From Primulina eburnea (taxonomy: Eukaryota; Streptophyta; Magnoliopsida; Lamiales; Gesneriaceae), in NCBI RefSeq assembly GCF_022965805.1, contig NC_133103.1:44809610-44873609 (forward strand): a DNA stretch of 64,000 nucleotides. Reading direction: 5' to 3'. A program made the translations under genes and the position numbers. Shown piece by piece: positions 49,613-60,704 of this stretch. The notes beneath the pieces were generated by a model that searched no databases, was not told where the DNA came from, and saw only the letters and a list, made by a program, of their open reading frames with translations. The stretch's first letter is position 1, and each line of letters begins with the position of its first letter.

Positions 49613-51200
49613 ATATGTATATATGGTAGTGCAATTATATGCATTTTGATTTAAAGGAGTTAAACTTTTCAAGATGCCTCTAATGTGTTTGATAAAATGC
49701 TTAAATGAAGTTTTATATGATTGAATGATTGGATTGATAGTGATAGTAGCGGTGTTGCCTCTAGCAATTCTAAATTCGCAATGTAATTGGCCAATTAACG
49801 ATGAAAACATGTGCTCTCTTATAAGATGCATTTTATGCAGAGGTATGTGTCCCTCCTATAAGATTCGTTTTTACAAAGAGGGTTAGCAATGAATGAACTA
49901 TCTTATAAGAACTATCAATTCTTCAGTTGATCAATGAAATGAATATCATCCCTATGTATTGTTGTATTATGATTCTTGACGGATGATATTAATGGTGATT
50001 CGACGTTTATGAAATGAGAAGGATAATGTTTTCAAGAAAATGAAATTGAGGCTATCCCTTTTATGTTTTACAATAAAATGATATATATGTATCTTGTTAG
50101 TATTGATTCCATTTGCTGAGTTTTATACTCATTCCAGTTATGTTCATGTGATGCAGGCACAGGTAAGAAAGACTGACCATCCTTGAGTTGTCGAAGCGAG
50201 AGAAGGGAATACATCTATCACAACCATCATGCCCTAACTTCGCCATCTTCATAACTCAAGAACAAGAAGAAATTCACTTACCTTTGCTCCTTTCGCTAAA
50301 AAGATGAAGTTCCAACTCCGAATTGAAGATTAATTTTCTTGATTGAAAGAAAGGATAATAAGAAAATGCATAACCCTAGCTTGGAATCGTTGGTGAAGAG
50401 AAAGAAAAGAAGAGAAATGAGGAAAAGTTGTGTCTCAACCGATTTTATACCTTAAAACACCCAAAACACATTTTTTGTATTGTGCTGGGCGCTCGGGCGG
50501 TCATATATTACCGCCTTAGCGCGGACCATACTGTCCCAGACCAAAACTTCAGAACCAATGGCGCTCGGGCGGTAGTTTCTTACCGCTCGGGCGCCGCTAT
50601 GCGCACAGCCTCCTTATAGATCGCCTCCGAAACGCCTCTTCCCATCATAATTTGGGAAAATGGTAAACTACAAAGTTGTAGCTCTATGTCTTATCGTGAA
50701 TTTATCCAAATTTCAGATCATTTGGAGGTCTGAGTAAAAAGTTATGCTCAATCTCCCAACATGTGTCACTGGAGGAACGACGATACACACGACACACTTC
50801 GGGGCGCTTTTGGCTAGTCTTCCACAATGATTTGGACAAAATCCAAAATAAAAAAGTTATAGCCTTATGTCTTATCTTTCTAATGAAAGTGGCCTCACAT
50901 CATTTGGATCAATATACAAAACATTATGCTAAAAACCACAACTACTGTCACAGTTTCATACCATTTTGGCACTTCCATTACTTATTTGGCCAAGGATCAA
51001 CTTTCTATTCTACCCATCCATTCTCGGTTTCATTCTAAATCATTCAATACCATTCATATCATATCTTAAAACCATAAACCATCATCATTACATCACATAT
51101 CCCCAAACGATCATCATAATAAACCATAAAAAGAATAATGACCATACTTAATCATAATCATTACCTTACATCATATGCATACGAATGTCTGAGTGTTACA
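47405..51200 (-). repeat. Delta 5' LTR, enlarged by an internal inverted LTR segment
   Basis: Three blocks on the plus strand: forward LTR (47405 to about 48968), inverted LTR (about 48969-50208), forward LTR again (about 50208-51200). Blocks one and three together cover the whole LTR with overlap; each aligns closely with the 3' LTR. The inverted block is more diverged near the GC cassette (GGCGGTAATATATGGCCGCC), so it probably came from another family member. The right junction shows a few bases of microhomology (AATA). Confidence 0.9.
47705..50208. repeat. Large inverted repeat: ~1.2-kb arms, ~100-bp loop
   Basis: Arm one is about 47705-48866 (TATTCCCTTCTCTCGCTTCG onward), arm two about 48969-50208 (ending CGAAGCGAGAGAAGGGAATA). 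The loop holds the second half of the GC cassette. A (TA)n run at 49531-49602 lies in arm two only. Transcription through this region would produce a long hairpin RNA. Confidence 0.9.
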
Positions 51201-51205
51201 TAAAG

Positions 51206-52724
51206 TCTTGGGAAAGTAAATTCAAGCACTCGTATTTTACACCTTGGATCCAAAATAGAACCTATAGACATCAATAAATTGCACTCTCCCCTATATTTAT
51301 CAAACTTACTTTTCATTTTTTGAAGCATTTTGCGAATAAACTCTTCTTCATCAAGGGATTTTTCATCTAAAACCATCTTTACTCGATAAACTTCATTCAA
51401 AAACAAATTGGAGGTGGAATAATCGGTTCCTGAAATTATCTTTGTAGCATCATAAAATACTTTTAAGATAGGAAACACCTTTTGTAATTTCTCCCAATCT
51501 TCCTCCATAGGACAATCAATATAACTTGGCTCTCGATCCTTGAATCTTGAAAAAACTTCTTTCAAAGATATCGCAACTTTCAGCATCTCATATGTTGAAT
51601 TCCACCTAGTTTTGCAGTCGTCAATCAATTTCATTTCATCTTACTTTAACTGCTTAATAATCTCAGCAAATTTAAGAAGCCTTGCATCTGTCTGCCTGAT
51701 AAAATCAACACTTTGTTGAATGATATTAATTATATCCTTGATTTCATTTAGGCCATCTTGTGCTATAAGATTAAAAATATGGGCACAACACCTAACATGA
51801 AACAACTTTCCTCCACAAACTATATTATTTTTTATTCTAGAAAAATCTTCCTTCATATACTTAATTGCAGCATCATTCACACTTGCATTATCAACAGATA
51901 CAGTGTACACCTTATTCTCAAGTCCCCATTCCGTTTCACACTTTATAACAATATCGGATATTTGAGGGCACAACGAGGAGGGGGGATATTAGCAAAACTA
52001 AGAACACGTTTGTTCAGTTTCCAATTCGAGTCAATCTAGTGTCCTGTGATTACCATATACTCGATTTTCTGATTCTTTGATTTCCACAAGTCTGTAGTCA
52101 AGCTAATATTTCTCACCGTCTTCAACACATTACACAACATTTTCTTATCCATCTCATAGATCATGAAACAATTTTTTTCGCAGTGGCTCTGGATACCCCA
52201 ATCCACTCGGGCATTCCACGTCTACAAAACATGTTAAATCCTTCTTCTTCAAATATTGAAAAAGGGTGATCATGCATAAGAATCCATGTCGCTGCTGCCT
52301 CTTTCATAAGTTTCATGCTGAATTTTCCATCATGGAATGGAGGTAAAGATGTTGGATTTACACCAATAGGAGCAAAAACAAGTTGTTGTTGTTTCATTTT
52401 ATCTTCAAGCTTCTTCTTAGCATCCAAATATTTACAACAATGGGATATATGACGTTTCAGATGTGTTGTCGTACCTGATTTAATTTTTGCTAAATACATC
52501 CAGCGATGTTTACACTGATAATTATCATCACCATTTGAATCAACCACTTCAGTCATTTCTAGCCATACACCGGACCTCTTCTGCCTTTTAGGTTTATGGA
52601 ACATATTATCTTCTTCTTCCACAAGTAAATTTGCAGCATCCTCATTATTAATGGTTTGTTCAACTATCTCATCAGAACTTACAACTGGACTCATTGAATT
52701 TGCAATCGAACAAGCTGTTGCCAT
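51206..52724 (-). pseudogene. hAT transposase, 5' part with BED finger
   Basis: Start ATG at 52724 (MATACSIANS); an upstream in-frame ATG at 52808 adds a hydrophobic stretch with no family resemblance. Domains: acidic N-terminus, KPKRQKRSGVW basic segment, BED zinc finger (CKHR ... TTTHLKRHISHC), AWILMHDHPFSIFEEEGF, then after stops and frameshifts (52160-51980) the catalytic-core block VSVDNASVNDAAIKYM and HVRCCAHIFNLIAQDGL, then CKTRWNSTYEMLK and FPILKVFYDATKIISGTDY, and SIGSILDPRCKI. The second BED cysteine is replaced by Arg (CKHR for the usual CxxC). The gene is cut at 51205 by delta and continues at 40564. Confidence 0.9.
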
Positions 52725-52829
52725 ATTCAATAACTCAATAATCCATATCTTGTACAGAATATTTTGAAATATAAAAAAATCGTATCTCTTGTTAAATAAT
52801 ACAAGCATTTACGGGGTTCTACAAACTTG

Positions 52830-53512
52830 AACTTAAATAAATTTACCTCCAAAGATGATGCACAATAGAGTTGTGGAAGCTTGATATATTTCACCAAATA
52901 CCACAAACACAAAGAGGATGGAGAAAAAGACGAAGATCTATGGTTAAAAATGCAGTATTTAAACAAAAAAACTAAAATAAAACCACAATGAGGAAGTGTA
53001 TACCTTAATCGATGATGAAGCAACTGAGATATGAGATGAAGCAACTGATATTACAGAAAAGTCCAGAACTATCAGCGAAGATCTTGAATCTTGCAGAGAA
53101 GAAATATGAGCAGCGGCGGATTTGAAAATAATTGAAATGGTGAGAGAAAGATGAGAAAAACAAATTGTTAGGGTTTTGACTTTTGAACAAACGTTGATAC
53201 TTGGATATTTGGAGTGTTGGAAATTGTACTAAGTCTTGAAAGTTGGACCTCAATACATGAATATAATATATATATGTGTGTGTACTTAATAATATTATAT
53301 ATATATATATACTTAATATTTTATTTATTTTTTAAATATAATGATAAGGTTCGCGAACAATCGAACAATATAATTTTAGCTCGAATTCGATTCAAAAAAA
53401 TATTCGAACATGTTCGAGTTCGGCTCAAATTCGATAATTTCGAATTCGAACCAAATATTATTCGAACCGGCTCGAAAAATTCGTGAACGTGTTCGGTTCG
53501 TTTTTACCCCTA
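52830..53512. other. hAT 5' subterminal region
   Basis: Leader of the transposase gene and right subterminal zone. 53341-53500 is dense in TCGAAT/TTCGAA motifs mirroring those at the left end, with the terminal repeat at 53496-53512. No other gene is recognised. Confidence 0.6.
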
Positions 53513-53558
53513 GATTCAATCCAAACTCAGAAACTCCAGTTAGATCATTTTTTCTCTT

Positions 53559-54254
53559 CTACTCCAATAACTGATTATCAAACTGTTTTTCCTTCAAAAT
53601 TCGATCAAACAAAGTTGAGCGAAGAACTAATGTAGATAACTGGGCTACTGTACCTGGAGTTATCTCATTCCTTTGCAACTCAATCAACAATGATTTTGAA
53701 ATCATAGAGCCCAATAAGGAACTCGACTTGCGGTTCAAAGCATCCGCAACCACATTAGATTTACCAGGATGATATCTAATGGTGCAATCATAGTATTTCA
53801 CAAGTTCCAACCATCTTCGCTGCCGCATATTCAATTCTTTCTGCGAAAATAAATAACTCAAACTCTTGTGATCTGTGAAAATCTCACACTTCTCACCGTA
53901 GAGATAATGCCGCCATATCTTTAAGGTAAAAACCACAGCCGCCAACTCTAAATCATTAGTAGGATAATTTTTCTCGTAGTCTTTCAACTAACCAGAAGCA
54001 TAAGCTATCACTTTCCCACTCTGCATCAGTACGGCACCTAACCCCTGCTTTGGAGCATCTGTATACACAACAAAATCTTCAGTACCACAAGGAAGAATTA
54101 AAACAGGAGCATAGGTCAACTTATATTTTAATGCTTGGAATGCTTGTTGGCACTCTATGATCCATTCGAATTTGATAGCCTTCCGTGTCAAACTTGTCAG
54201 TGATAATGCTATCTTAGAAAATTCTGCTATAAAACGTCTGTAATACCCTGCCAA
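53559..54254 (-). pseudogene. Alpha RNase H region
   Basis: [16 protein letters not shown] (RT/connection end), [17 protein letters not shown] with the first RNase H Asp, then a TAG at 53988-53990 replacing a Gln codon, then [21 protein letters not shown] and [25 protein letters not shown] stop at 53559 lies at the start of the linker, which continues across the hAT insertion at 38824. Confidence 0.9.
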
Positions 54255-55142
54255 ACCAAGAAAAATTTTAACCTCTAAAACTGTCTTTGGAATGGACCAT
54301 TGCTTAATGGATTCAATCTTGGATGGATCTACCGATACTCCATCTTTTTAAACGATATGACCCGAAAACGCCAAATTCACTAACCAAAATTTGCATTTCT
54401 TTAACTTAGCATACAATTGCTTTTCCCTCAATATTTGCAACACCGTCCTCAAATGCTCACGATGAAGTTCTCGTGTCTTAGAGTAGATTAAAATGTCATC
54501 AATAAAAATAATAACAAAGTATCCAAATACGGTTTAAAGTCACGATTCATTAAATCCATGAAAACTGAAGGAGCATTGGTTAGTCCAAACGACATCACCA
54601 AAAATTCATAATAGCCATACCTCGTTCTAAAAGCAGTCTTTGGTATATCCTCCTTTTCACCTTCAATTGATGATATCCTGACCGAAGATCAATTTTTGAG
54701 AACACTGATGCTCCTTGCAATTGATCAAACAAATCGTCAATCCGTGGCAAAGGATATTTGTTCTAACATTTACTTTATTGAGTTCTCGATAATCAATACA
54801 TAATCTCAAAGATCCATCTTTCTTTTTCACGAACAAAACTGGAGCTCCCCATGGCAAAGAATTAGGATGGATAAAACCTTTGTCTAATAGTTCCTGCAAT
54901 TGATCCTTCAATTCTTTCATCTCAGTCGGAGCCATTCTGTACGGAGCCTTAGAGATTGGGGTTGTACCTGGAATCAAGTCAATAACAAACTCCACCTCTC
55001 GATCAGGTTGTGATCCAGGATCCTCCTCAGAAAATACATCAGGATAATCCTGAACCACATCGATATTCTTTAATTGCATAATACCTTCCCTTCTCTTATC
55101 CGATACCAAAGCCAGAAAACCAATACACCCCTTGATCAACAA
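54255..55142 (-). pseudogene. Alpha reverse transcriptase, frameshifted
   Basis: The N-terminal half is open: [64 protein letters not shown]. The frame is lost at about 54770 (a small deletion near TTTGTTCTAACATTTAC). The second half (54255-54660) is recognisable only by switching frames: it retains the FVIIF-like block near 54500, where bases are missing around AAAGTATCCAAATACGG. Non-functional. Confidence 0.85.
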
Positions 55143-55189
55143 TTTAGTAGCTTGTAAACAAGAAATAATGGGAACACTCAGCGAAGATC

Positions 55190-55819
55190 CTACACCAACA
55201 AATGTATCATCTCATGGTCATCGGTTAAAAACTTCATTGTCTTTCCCACACAGTCAATCACTGCACGATAGGCAGATCCCACACAGTCAATCACTGCACG
55301 ATAGGCAGACAATCTATCCATACCCAATATAACATCAAAAGCAACAATCGAAATAACAATTAATTCTGCAAACAACAATCTCGTACCCATCAGTATAGGA
55401 CATGCCTTAAGGATACTAGTTGGACAAATTTCGTCTCCAGAAGGCAATAAAATATTGAAATGTAAATGCATGACAGTAGGCTCAACAGATAAAGAGTGCA
55501 TAAACACTTCAGACATAAAAGAATAAGTCGCACCAGTATCGATCAATGTAAGTGCTTCCTTGCCAGATACTAAAATATTACCTGATATTACCGAAGAATT
55601 AGGATTAACACCTTTTTTTGTCATTGCAAAAATTCTACCTTGCATTCTTCCTTGATTCAAAAAAAGAGGACACTTCTGTATTGTGTGCTTCATTTCCTTG
55701 CATCTGTAACATCGCCCACTTCCAACCAAACATTCTCCTTTGTGTGACTTGCCATACTTAGTACACAATGGTCTCTCAGAATCAGCTGAAGACAACGGAG
55801 CCTTGCCACGCGGATCCAT
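55190..55819 (-). pseudogene. Alpha CCHC knuckle and protease
   Basis: CYRCKEMKHTIQKC keeps the C-x2-C-x4-H-x4-C spacing, but the usual glycines are lost. Protease follows: LIDTGATYSFMSEVF (active site intact) and [21 protein letters not shown]. An 11-residue segment ([11 protein letters not shown]) is repeated in tandem by an in-frame 33-bp duplication (55243-55308). It ends in a stop at 55190, just before the RT-linker. Confidence 0.9.
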
Positions 55820-55893
55820 CTTGCCCTTTCCCTTGTGGCTACCTCGAACATTAGCACTTGCCCCTTGACCTCTTGCTTGGAAAGCTTGCCTTC

Positions 55894-56897
55894 TTAACTG
55901 TCATTCCTTCTTAATCTCTTGCTCATCATGCTCAGCAAGTAACCACTTTTGACATGTGAACATCTTCCAATTTCTGGCTTCAAACCACGAAGGAAGTGTT
56001 CTACCTTGTCTTTATCATTCTCGGCAATAAAGGGAACAAAGACGCATCCTTCTTCAAATTTCAGAGTATACTCAGTGACAGACAAGGAATCTTGCCTCAA
56101 TTCAAGAAATTCTTTTACTTTCTTGGCTTTGAATTCCTTTGAAAAATATTTGGCATAGAATAGTTCCTTGAACTCGTTCCACTTTAAATCACGAACATTA
56201 ACCGTCACCTTGGTAGCTTCCCACCAAATGCGAGCCGCTTTAACCAACATAAAAACAACACAACTCACATTATCTGAATAAGTGAACTTCAAATAATCAT
56301 AGATAGCCTCCAATTACTTGACCCATTCAAGAGCCACTAGTGGATCAGGACCACCAATAAATTCAGGAGCGTCCAAGGAATCTTGCCTCAATTCAAGAAA
56401 TTCTTTTACTTTCTTGGCTTTGAATTCCTTTGAAAAATATTTGGCATAGAATAGTTCCTTGAACTCGTTCCACTTTAAATCACGAACATTAACCGTCACC
56501 TTGGTAGCTTTCCACCAAATGCGAGCCGCTTTAACCAACATAAAAACAACACAACTCACATTATCTGAATAAGTGAACTTCAAATAATCATAGATAGCCT
56601 CCAATTACTTGACCCATTCAAGAGCCACTAGTGGATCGGGACCACCAATAAATTCAGGAGGGTTCATTCGCCTGAACAACTCATAAGAACCACCTTTAGT
56701 GATTTCCATTCTACCTTGACCTCTTCCTTGGCCACGACCCTGGTCGGAATTTTTATGCTCAATAACTGCTGAATCTGTTCGCCATGGACCTTCGCTTGTT
56801 CTTTTAATAACTTACTGAATTCGTCTACAACTTTCGCAGTCTTATCAGTGGTAGGGTTCCTATCAACCCCTTCGGTACTCTTTTGTTTGGGAGGCAT
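55894..56897 (-). pseudogene. Alpha gag with internal in-frame duplication
   Basis: Starts MPPKQKSTEGVDRNP at 56897 and continues VVDEFSKLLKEQAKVHGEQIQQ, then loses frame near 56740. The capsid block YDYLKFTYSDNVSCVVFMLV, WNEFKELFYAKYFSKEFKAK, EFLELRQDSL is present twice because of a 291-bp tandem duplication (about 56080-56370 and 56371-56661). Each copy carries the same TAA just before LEAIYDY (56311-56313 and 56602-56604), so the nonsense mutation predates the duplication. A frameshift after LKPEIGR breaks the C-terminal part. Confidence 0.9.
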
Positions 56898-57057
56898 TTC
56901 CTACACATAGGCTCACTTTAACATAGCGAGGAAACAATAAGATATCAATGGCAATGAAATAAAATCATTTATCAATGTTAAAATCAATAGATGCAAGATC
57001 GAAAACATACCGGATTGTCATAGGTAGAAGAAGTCATATATGGTCTGAAGAAACTTT

Positions 57058-57069
57058 GCTCTGATACCA
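57058..57069 (-). other. Alpha primer-binding site (initiator Met tRNA)
   Basis: TGGTATCAGAGC on the minus strand, two bases inside the 5' LTR. Confidence 0.95.
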
Positions 57070-57071
57070 AT

Positions 57072-58710
57072 TGAAACAACCCACTCCCATGACAATTACA
57101 TTTAAAGAAATGATATTCGCGTAAGCATTTAATTGAAAAGGGAAAAACTAAATACTATTGACATAAAAAGATTTTCGAACTTTTAACATAAAAATTCACA
57201 AAATATCATCACCATGTATTCAAAAGTTACCACCAAAATACATTCATTTGATACAAAATACATTATATTTAAAATTCTCAATGTTCATTACAACAAAATA
57301 AGTGTGACATGACAAAAGTTTTCCCATTATCTTCCATATGACTTCTTCCACTTGGACAATCCATTTCATTCTTTCTTGTCACCTGCATCACATGATATTA
57401 ACTGGAATGAGATAAAACTCAGTAAGTAGAAAACTATACATAACAAGTACATATATATAGGCTTGGCTTGAAACATGGCTATAGCAATAGCAATGAAAAT
57501 TGAATGATACCATCTTCAAAGAACAATATATATCAAGACAATACAGATGATATTTCTTGGCAATAATTAAAGAAAGTAATTGATAGTTTTGTGATCTCTG
57601 ACCTGCGACATGTGATAAGTATCTCTTTGATGTAAATATCAAAGCTGTGAGAGATACTCGTAATCATGAAATTGGCCAATTACATGCATGTAACTATTGT
57701 CAATCCTTGGCTTTAATCACAGGGATTTCATTGAGGCAATTGAACAAACACTTGGTAGACACAGTGGATTACTAGCTCCTTTATCAATGAATTCAAGAAT
57801 ATTATTTTGATCAATTGATATATAACCATAACAATCTCAAAACTATAACAATGGAAGGAGCTAGACATGAATAAACATGACTTTTATACATATAAATATC
57901 ATGTGAGCACAAATGAAAATTTCGACTTACAACCCACAAGCACTTGGTTGCTAAAATGATCTCGAAGGAATTCCTACAACAATATTCATGAATTCAACCA
58001 TTAATCATCACCATAAATCCCAGGAATAAACCAAGCCAACAAAACCTTCGACTTCTCAAACCTTTATTAACTCAAAAGATAGTATCCTTACCTTGAAGCT
58101 TGGAAATTGAGATAGGAGAACCTAAGAAAGAAACTAAAATCATTGAGCTTGAAGTAGAAGATGAAGGAGAGAAAACCTTGGAGAGAAATGCTGGAACCGA
58201 TGGAAACTAATGGAGCTTGATAGAAATGAGTGGAACCATCTAGAATAGAAGATATACGCATTCATTCTCTCAAAAAACGTGTTTTTAAAAAAACACTTTC
58301 GCTCGACTTGCGCCGCAGCACCACTTAATTGGCGCTTCGACGCCTGGCAGCGCTTCCTGGAACTAGCAACGCTGCTCCTCGGCGCTGCCCCTGCACCTAA
58401 AAACCATCATCAAATCACTTAAGCTCCATACACTTCCAATGCCATGCAGTACCAATGAAATTAAACATCCAAATACTTGCTCGAATCATCCATAAATACA
58501 TAACGACAATAACTCATTCCCCTCCATAACCATCACCAACTATAACACCAAAAACAATAGCCATTCTTATAACATAATCATCAAACCATCAATCAAATTC
58601 CCCCAATATAGTTTCACAAACATAACCACTAACAATACCATAACACAATAACCATAAATCCAAATAATACATTTTTGGCAATAGAATGATACAAACGTTG
58701 GGATATTACA
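57072..58710 (-). repeat. Alpha 5' LTR
   Basis: 1,639 bp, TGAAACAACCCACTCCCATG to GTTGGGATATTACA on the plus strand. GC-rich cassette at about 58303-58388 beside AAACGTGTTTTTAAAAAAACAC; the cassette differs more from that of the 3' LTR (37052-37130) than the flanks do. Confidence 0.95.
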
Positions 58711-59281
58711 GAATAGATTGAAGATAATATCATCAATGGATGGCATATGCTGAGAAGAATGAATCTCATGATGTCTTATTGCTTTATTATGTGGTGAAAC
58801 TGGTTAGGATGGATCTTTTGCGGATTATATTTCACCACTTGTTGTAGAGGAAAAATCATGGTGATTACTGATTCAGTTGCTTGAGGAGGATATAAATGAG
58901 TAGTTCAGAAGCAATCGTGATGTACATAGATTGCAACATCTCAACTGTTGTGGTAAATGAAATTTCTGGAAGGGTTTCAGCAAAGTGTGAATGCTCTTGA
59001 ACTTCTTGGAGTTGTTCAACAGTTGGTTGTTGAACTGTTGGATCTACAACAAGGGTTGTATCATCCATGGTTTCTTGATTGGGATGAGATTGGACTTGGG
59101 TCTGTTTGAGCGGCTTGATCTGTTCTTTTAAGTCCATTTGGTATGATGGAATTTCTTTTTGTGGCTTTTCTATCGGAAGAGGAAACTTAAAGTCGGTCCT
59201 CATAAGATTTACTCTCATGGACATCTATTTCTGGTTTACTGATACAAAAACATCATCATAAGCTGTTGGATCATGTGTATT
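58711..59281 (-). pseudogene. 5' half of the host-like coding sequence split by alpha
   Basis: Begins at the beta-type LTR junction and reads DPTAYDDVFVSVNQK-stop, then a 119-codon block (59224-58865) that is Gln/Glu/Pro/Thr-rich (VDPTVQQPTVEQLQEVQEH) followed by a degenerate end with several frame changes. Its last readable residues (about DDIIFNLF) join onto QAQPFLTPQ from 25758 when alpha is removed. Probably a low-complexity, repeated plant protein of unknown function. The true start is missing. Confidence 0.45.
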
Positions 59282-60704
59282 TGTGAGATCTCGAAAATAA
59301 AATAGTATTGATGGCATTTTTGTAAATAAGTTGAAAAATATTCAATTTATTTTGATGTCATTCTTGTAAATAAGTTGAAAATTAATTAATTAATTTTTAA
59401 GAATAAAATATGACATATCTTGGTCATATGAAGTCCAAATGATTTGAGATTTGGTTATAATGTAGAAAACTCAAAGATATAGAAGTTTCATGTTTTGAGT
59501 TTTGAAAAATTTGATCGTTTGACTTGTCCAAAGAGATATATCGGCGTTAAAATTTTAAATATTATATATTATATTATATTATTAAATTAAATTAAATTAA
59601 TATAATATAATATTAAAAAAAAGACAAGATAAACTTACGTGAGAATGAAAGTTCATTCTTTCATTTTTCTAGAACAAAAGAGGGAAAGGAGAGAATAGAT
59701 AATAGAGATTCAATTTTTTTTCGATCGTGCGACTTATCGGTTTATCCAATCGATGAACCGACTTCTGTTCTGGAATTGTTGACACGAAGTCTTCGATTTG
59801 AAGCATAAATTTTATATTTTTGGTGATGTTTGAAATTCGTCGATTTTTGGAATAAATCCGATAAATTGTTAAATCATATAGAAATTTAAGATTGTTGACT
59901 AATGTATGATTTTAACGAAGAAGAGATGATTATAGTGATGTTATTTTGAATTATTCCTAATTTATTATAATTAGAGAATTTTAATTGTTGAATTGAGATT
60001 GAAGAATTATTTTTCAGTTATTATTAATTTAGATAAATATATGTGGTAGAATAACCGACAAGAAACTAAGTTTTGAAGTCGGAATTGAATTATGTTATGA
60101 TTTGAATTTGATATGAATTTTCAAAGTTTCAAAAGATATTTGATACTTATATTATTGAATTTGAATGGTGTTATTGATTGAAATGAATATGTTATTAATG
60201 TAGATAGCTTATTATACTGATATCTAAAGCTACATCAACTGGAAACGAAGAATTGAGGTATGTTGCGACCGAGTAACATACGATAGGTATCTGTATCATA
60301 TGATATATGTTTGATTGATTTGATTGAGAATATGTGTCTATATGCCTTATGTGATGACTTGATGTGGCATTACATGACATTGTGATTGGAATATCGATGT
60401 ATAAAATAAATATTTTGTTAACAAACATCGTTTGATGCATACATCGATACATGACATGCACGTTGAGCTATGATCCTTGGATACCCTGATATGATTTGAT
60501 TTGATTTTGGGGTTTGTGAACACGATGCTATGTTTGGTATTACATGACCCTTAAAGCATTGTCATTGTGGCCCCGATGATTGATTGAGATTTAGGATTTC
60601 ATGGCGCTTTGTCGACGCTATCATACGAGTATCCCTGATTGAGGCCGGTGTGCCAGCTCGAGCATTGATTTGATAGCGATTCGTTTGATTCTGACATGTG
60701 CTCA
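59282..60704 (+). repeat. Truncated beta-family LTR
   Basis: TGTGAGATCTCGAAAATAAA onward is the reverse-complement counterpart of the beta LTRs, clearly more diverged from them than they are from each other. It stops at GACATGTGCTCA, about 500 bp short of the expected end, where it is fused to alpha sequence. The preceding base run GTATT (59277-59281) may be its target duplication, but the other side is lost. Confidence 0.85.

Larger units (their letters stand above)
40570..51200 (-). mobile_element. Element delta: Ty3/gypsy chromovirus (Tekay-like), nearly complete but inactivated
   Basis: 10,631-bp element with perfect 5-bp target duplication TAAAG (40565-40569 and 51201-51205), inserted in the hAT transposase gene. 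3' LTR 40570-42740 (2,171 bp), 5' LTR 47405-51200 (3,796 bp, enlarged by an inverted LTR segment), primer-binding site 47388-47399, polypurine tract at about 42741-42753. gag and pol lie on the minus strand. Four TGA codons in gag, one frameshift at the zinc knuckle and a 16-bp duplication near the integrase end disable it. Confidence 0.95.
38825..53512 (-). mobile_element. hAT transposon, interrupted by element delta
   Basis: Ends TAGGGCTGTAAACGAA (left) and TTCGTTTTTACCCCTA (right) form imperfect terminal inverted repeats. The flanking 8-mers AATTCTAC and GATTCAAT match at 5 of 8, fitting an aged hAT target duplication. Removing delta (10,631 bp plus one 5-bp TSD) leaves about 4.05 kb, a normal autonomous hAT size. 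Alpha's RNase H to integrase linker is recognisable on both sides. Both subterminal regions are full of TTCGAA/GAATTCGA motifs. The transposase gene is on the minus strand. Confidence 0.85.
25759..58710 (-). mobile_element. Element alpha: Ty3/gypsy chromovirus (Tekay-like), carrying all nested insertions
   Basis: Outermost retrotransposon of the stack, about 8 kb of its own sequence spread over 32,952 bp. 3' LTR at 25759-26169 plus 36237-37449, 5' LTR at 57072-58710. Target duplication GAGTA (25754-25758) and GAATA (58711-58715), 4 of 5 matching. Order on the minus strand: 5' LTR, primer-binding site, gag, protease, RT, RNase H, integrase, chromodomain, polypurine tract, 3' LTR. The chromodomain after integrase places it among chromoviruses. 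It is interrupted by a zeta solo LTR (in its 3' LTR) and a hAT transposon (between RNase H and integrase). All reading frames are broken. Confidence 0.9.

Noticed and set aside
57388..57642. 84-codon minus ORF, also at 61331-61585 and partly at 36216-36440
   Set aside because: Part of the alpha LTR in each case. The frame is disrupted in the 3' LTR copy.
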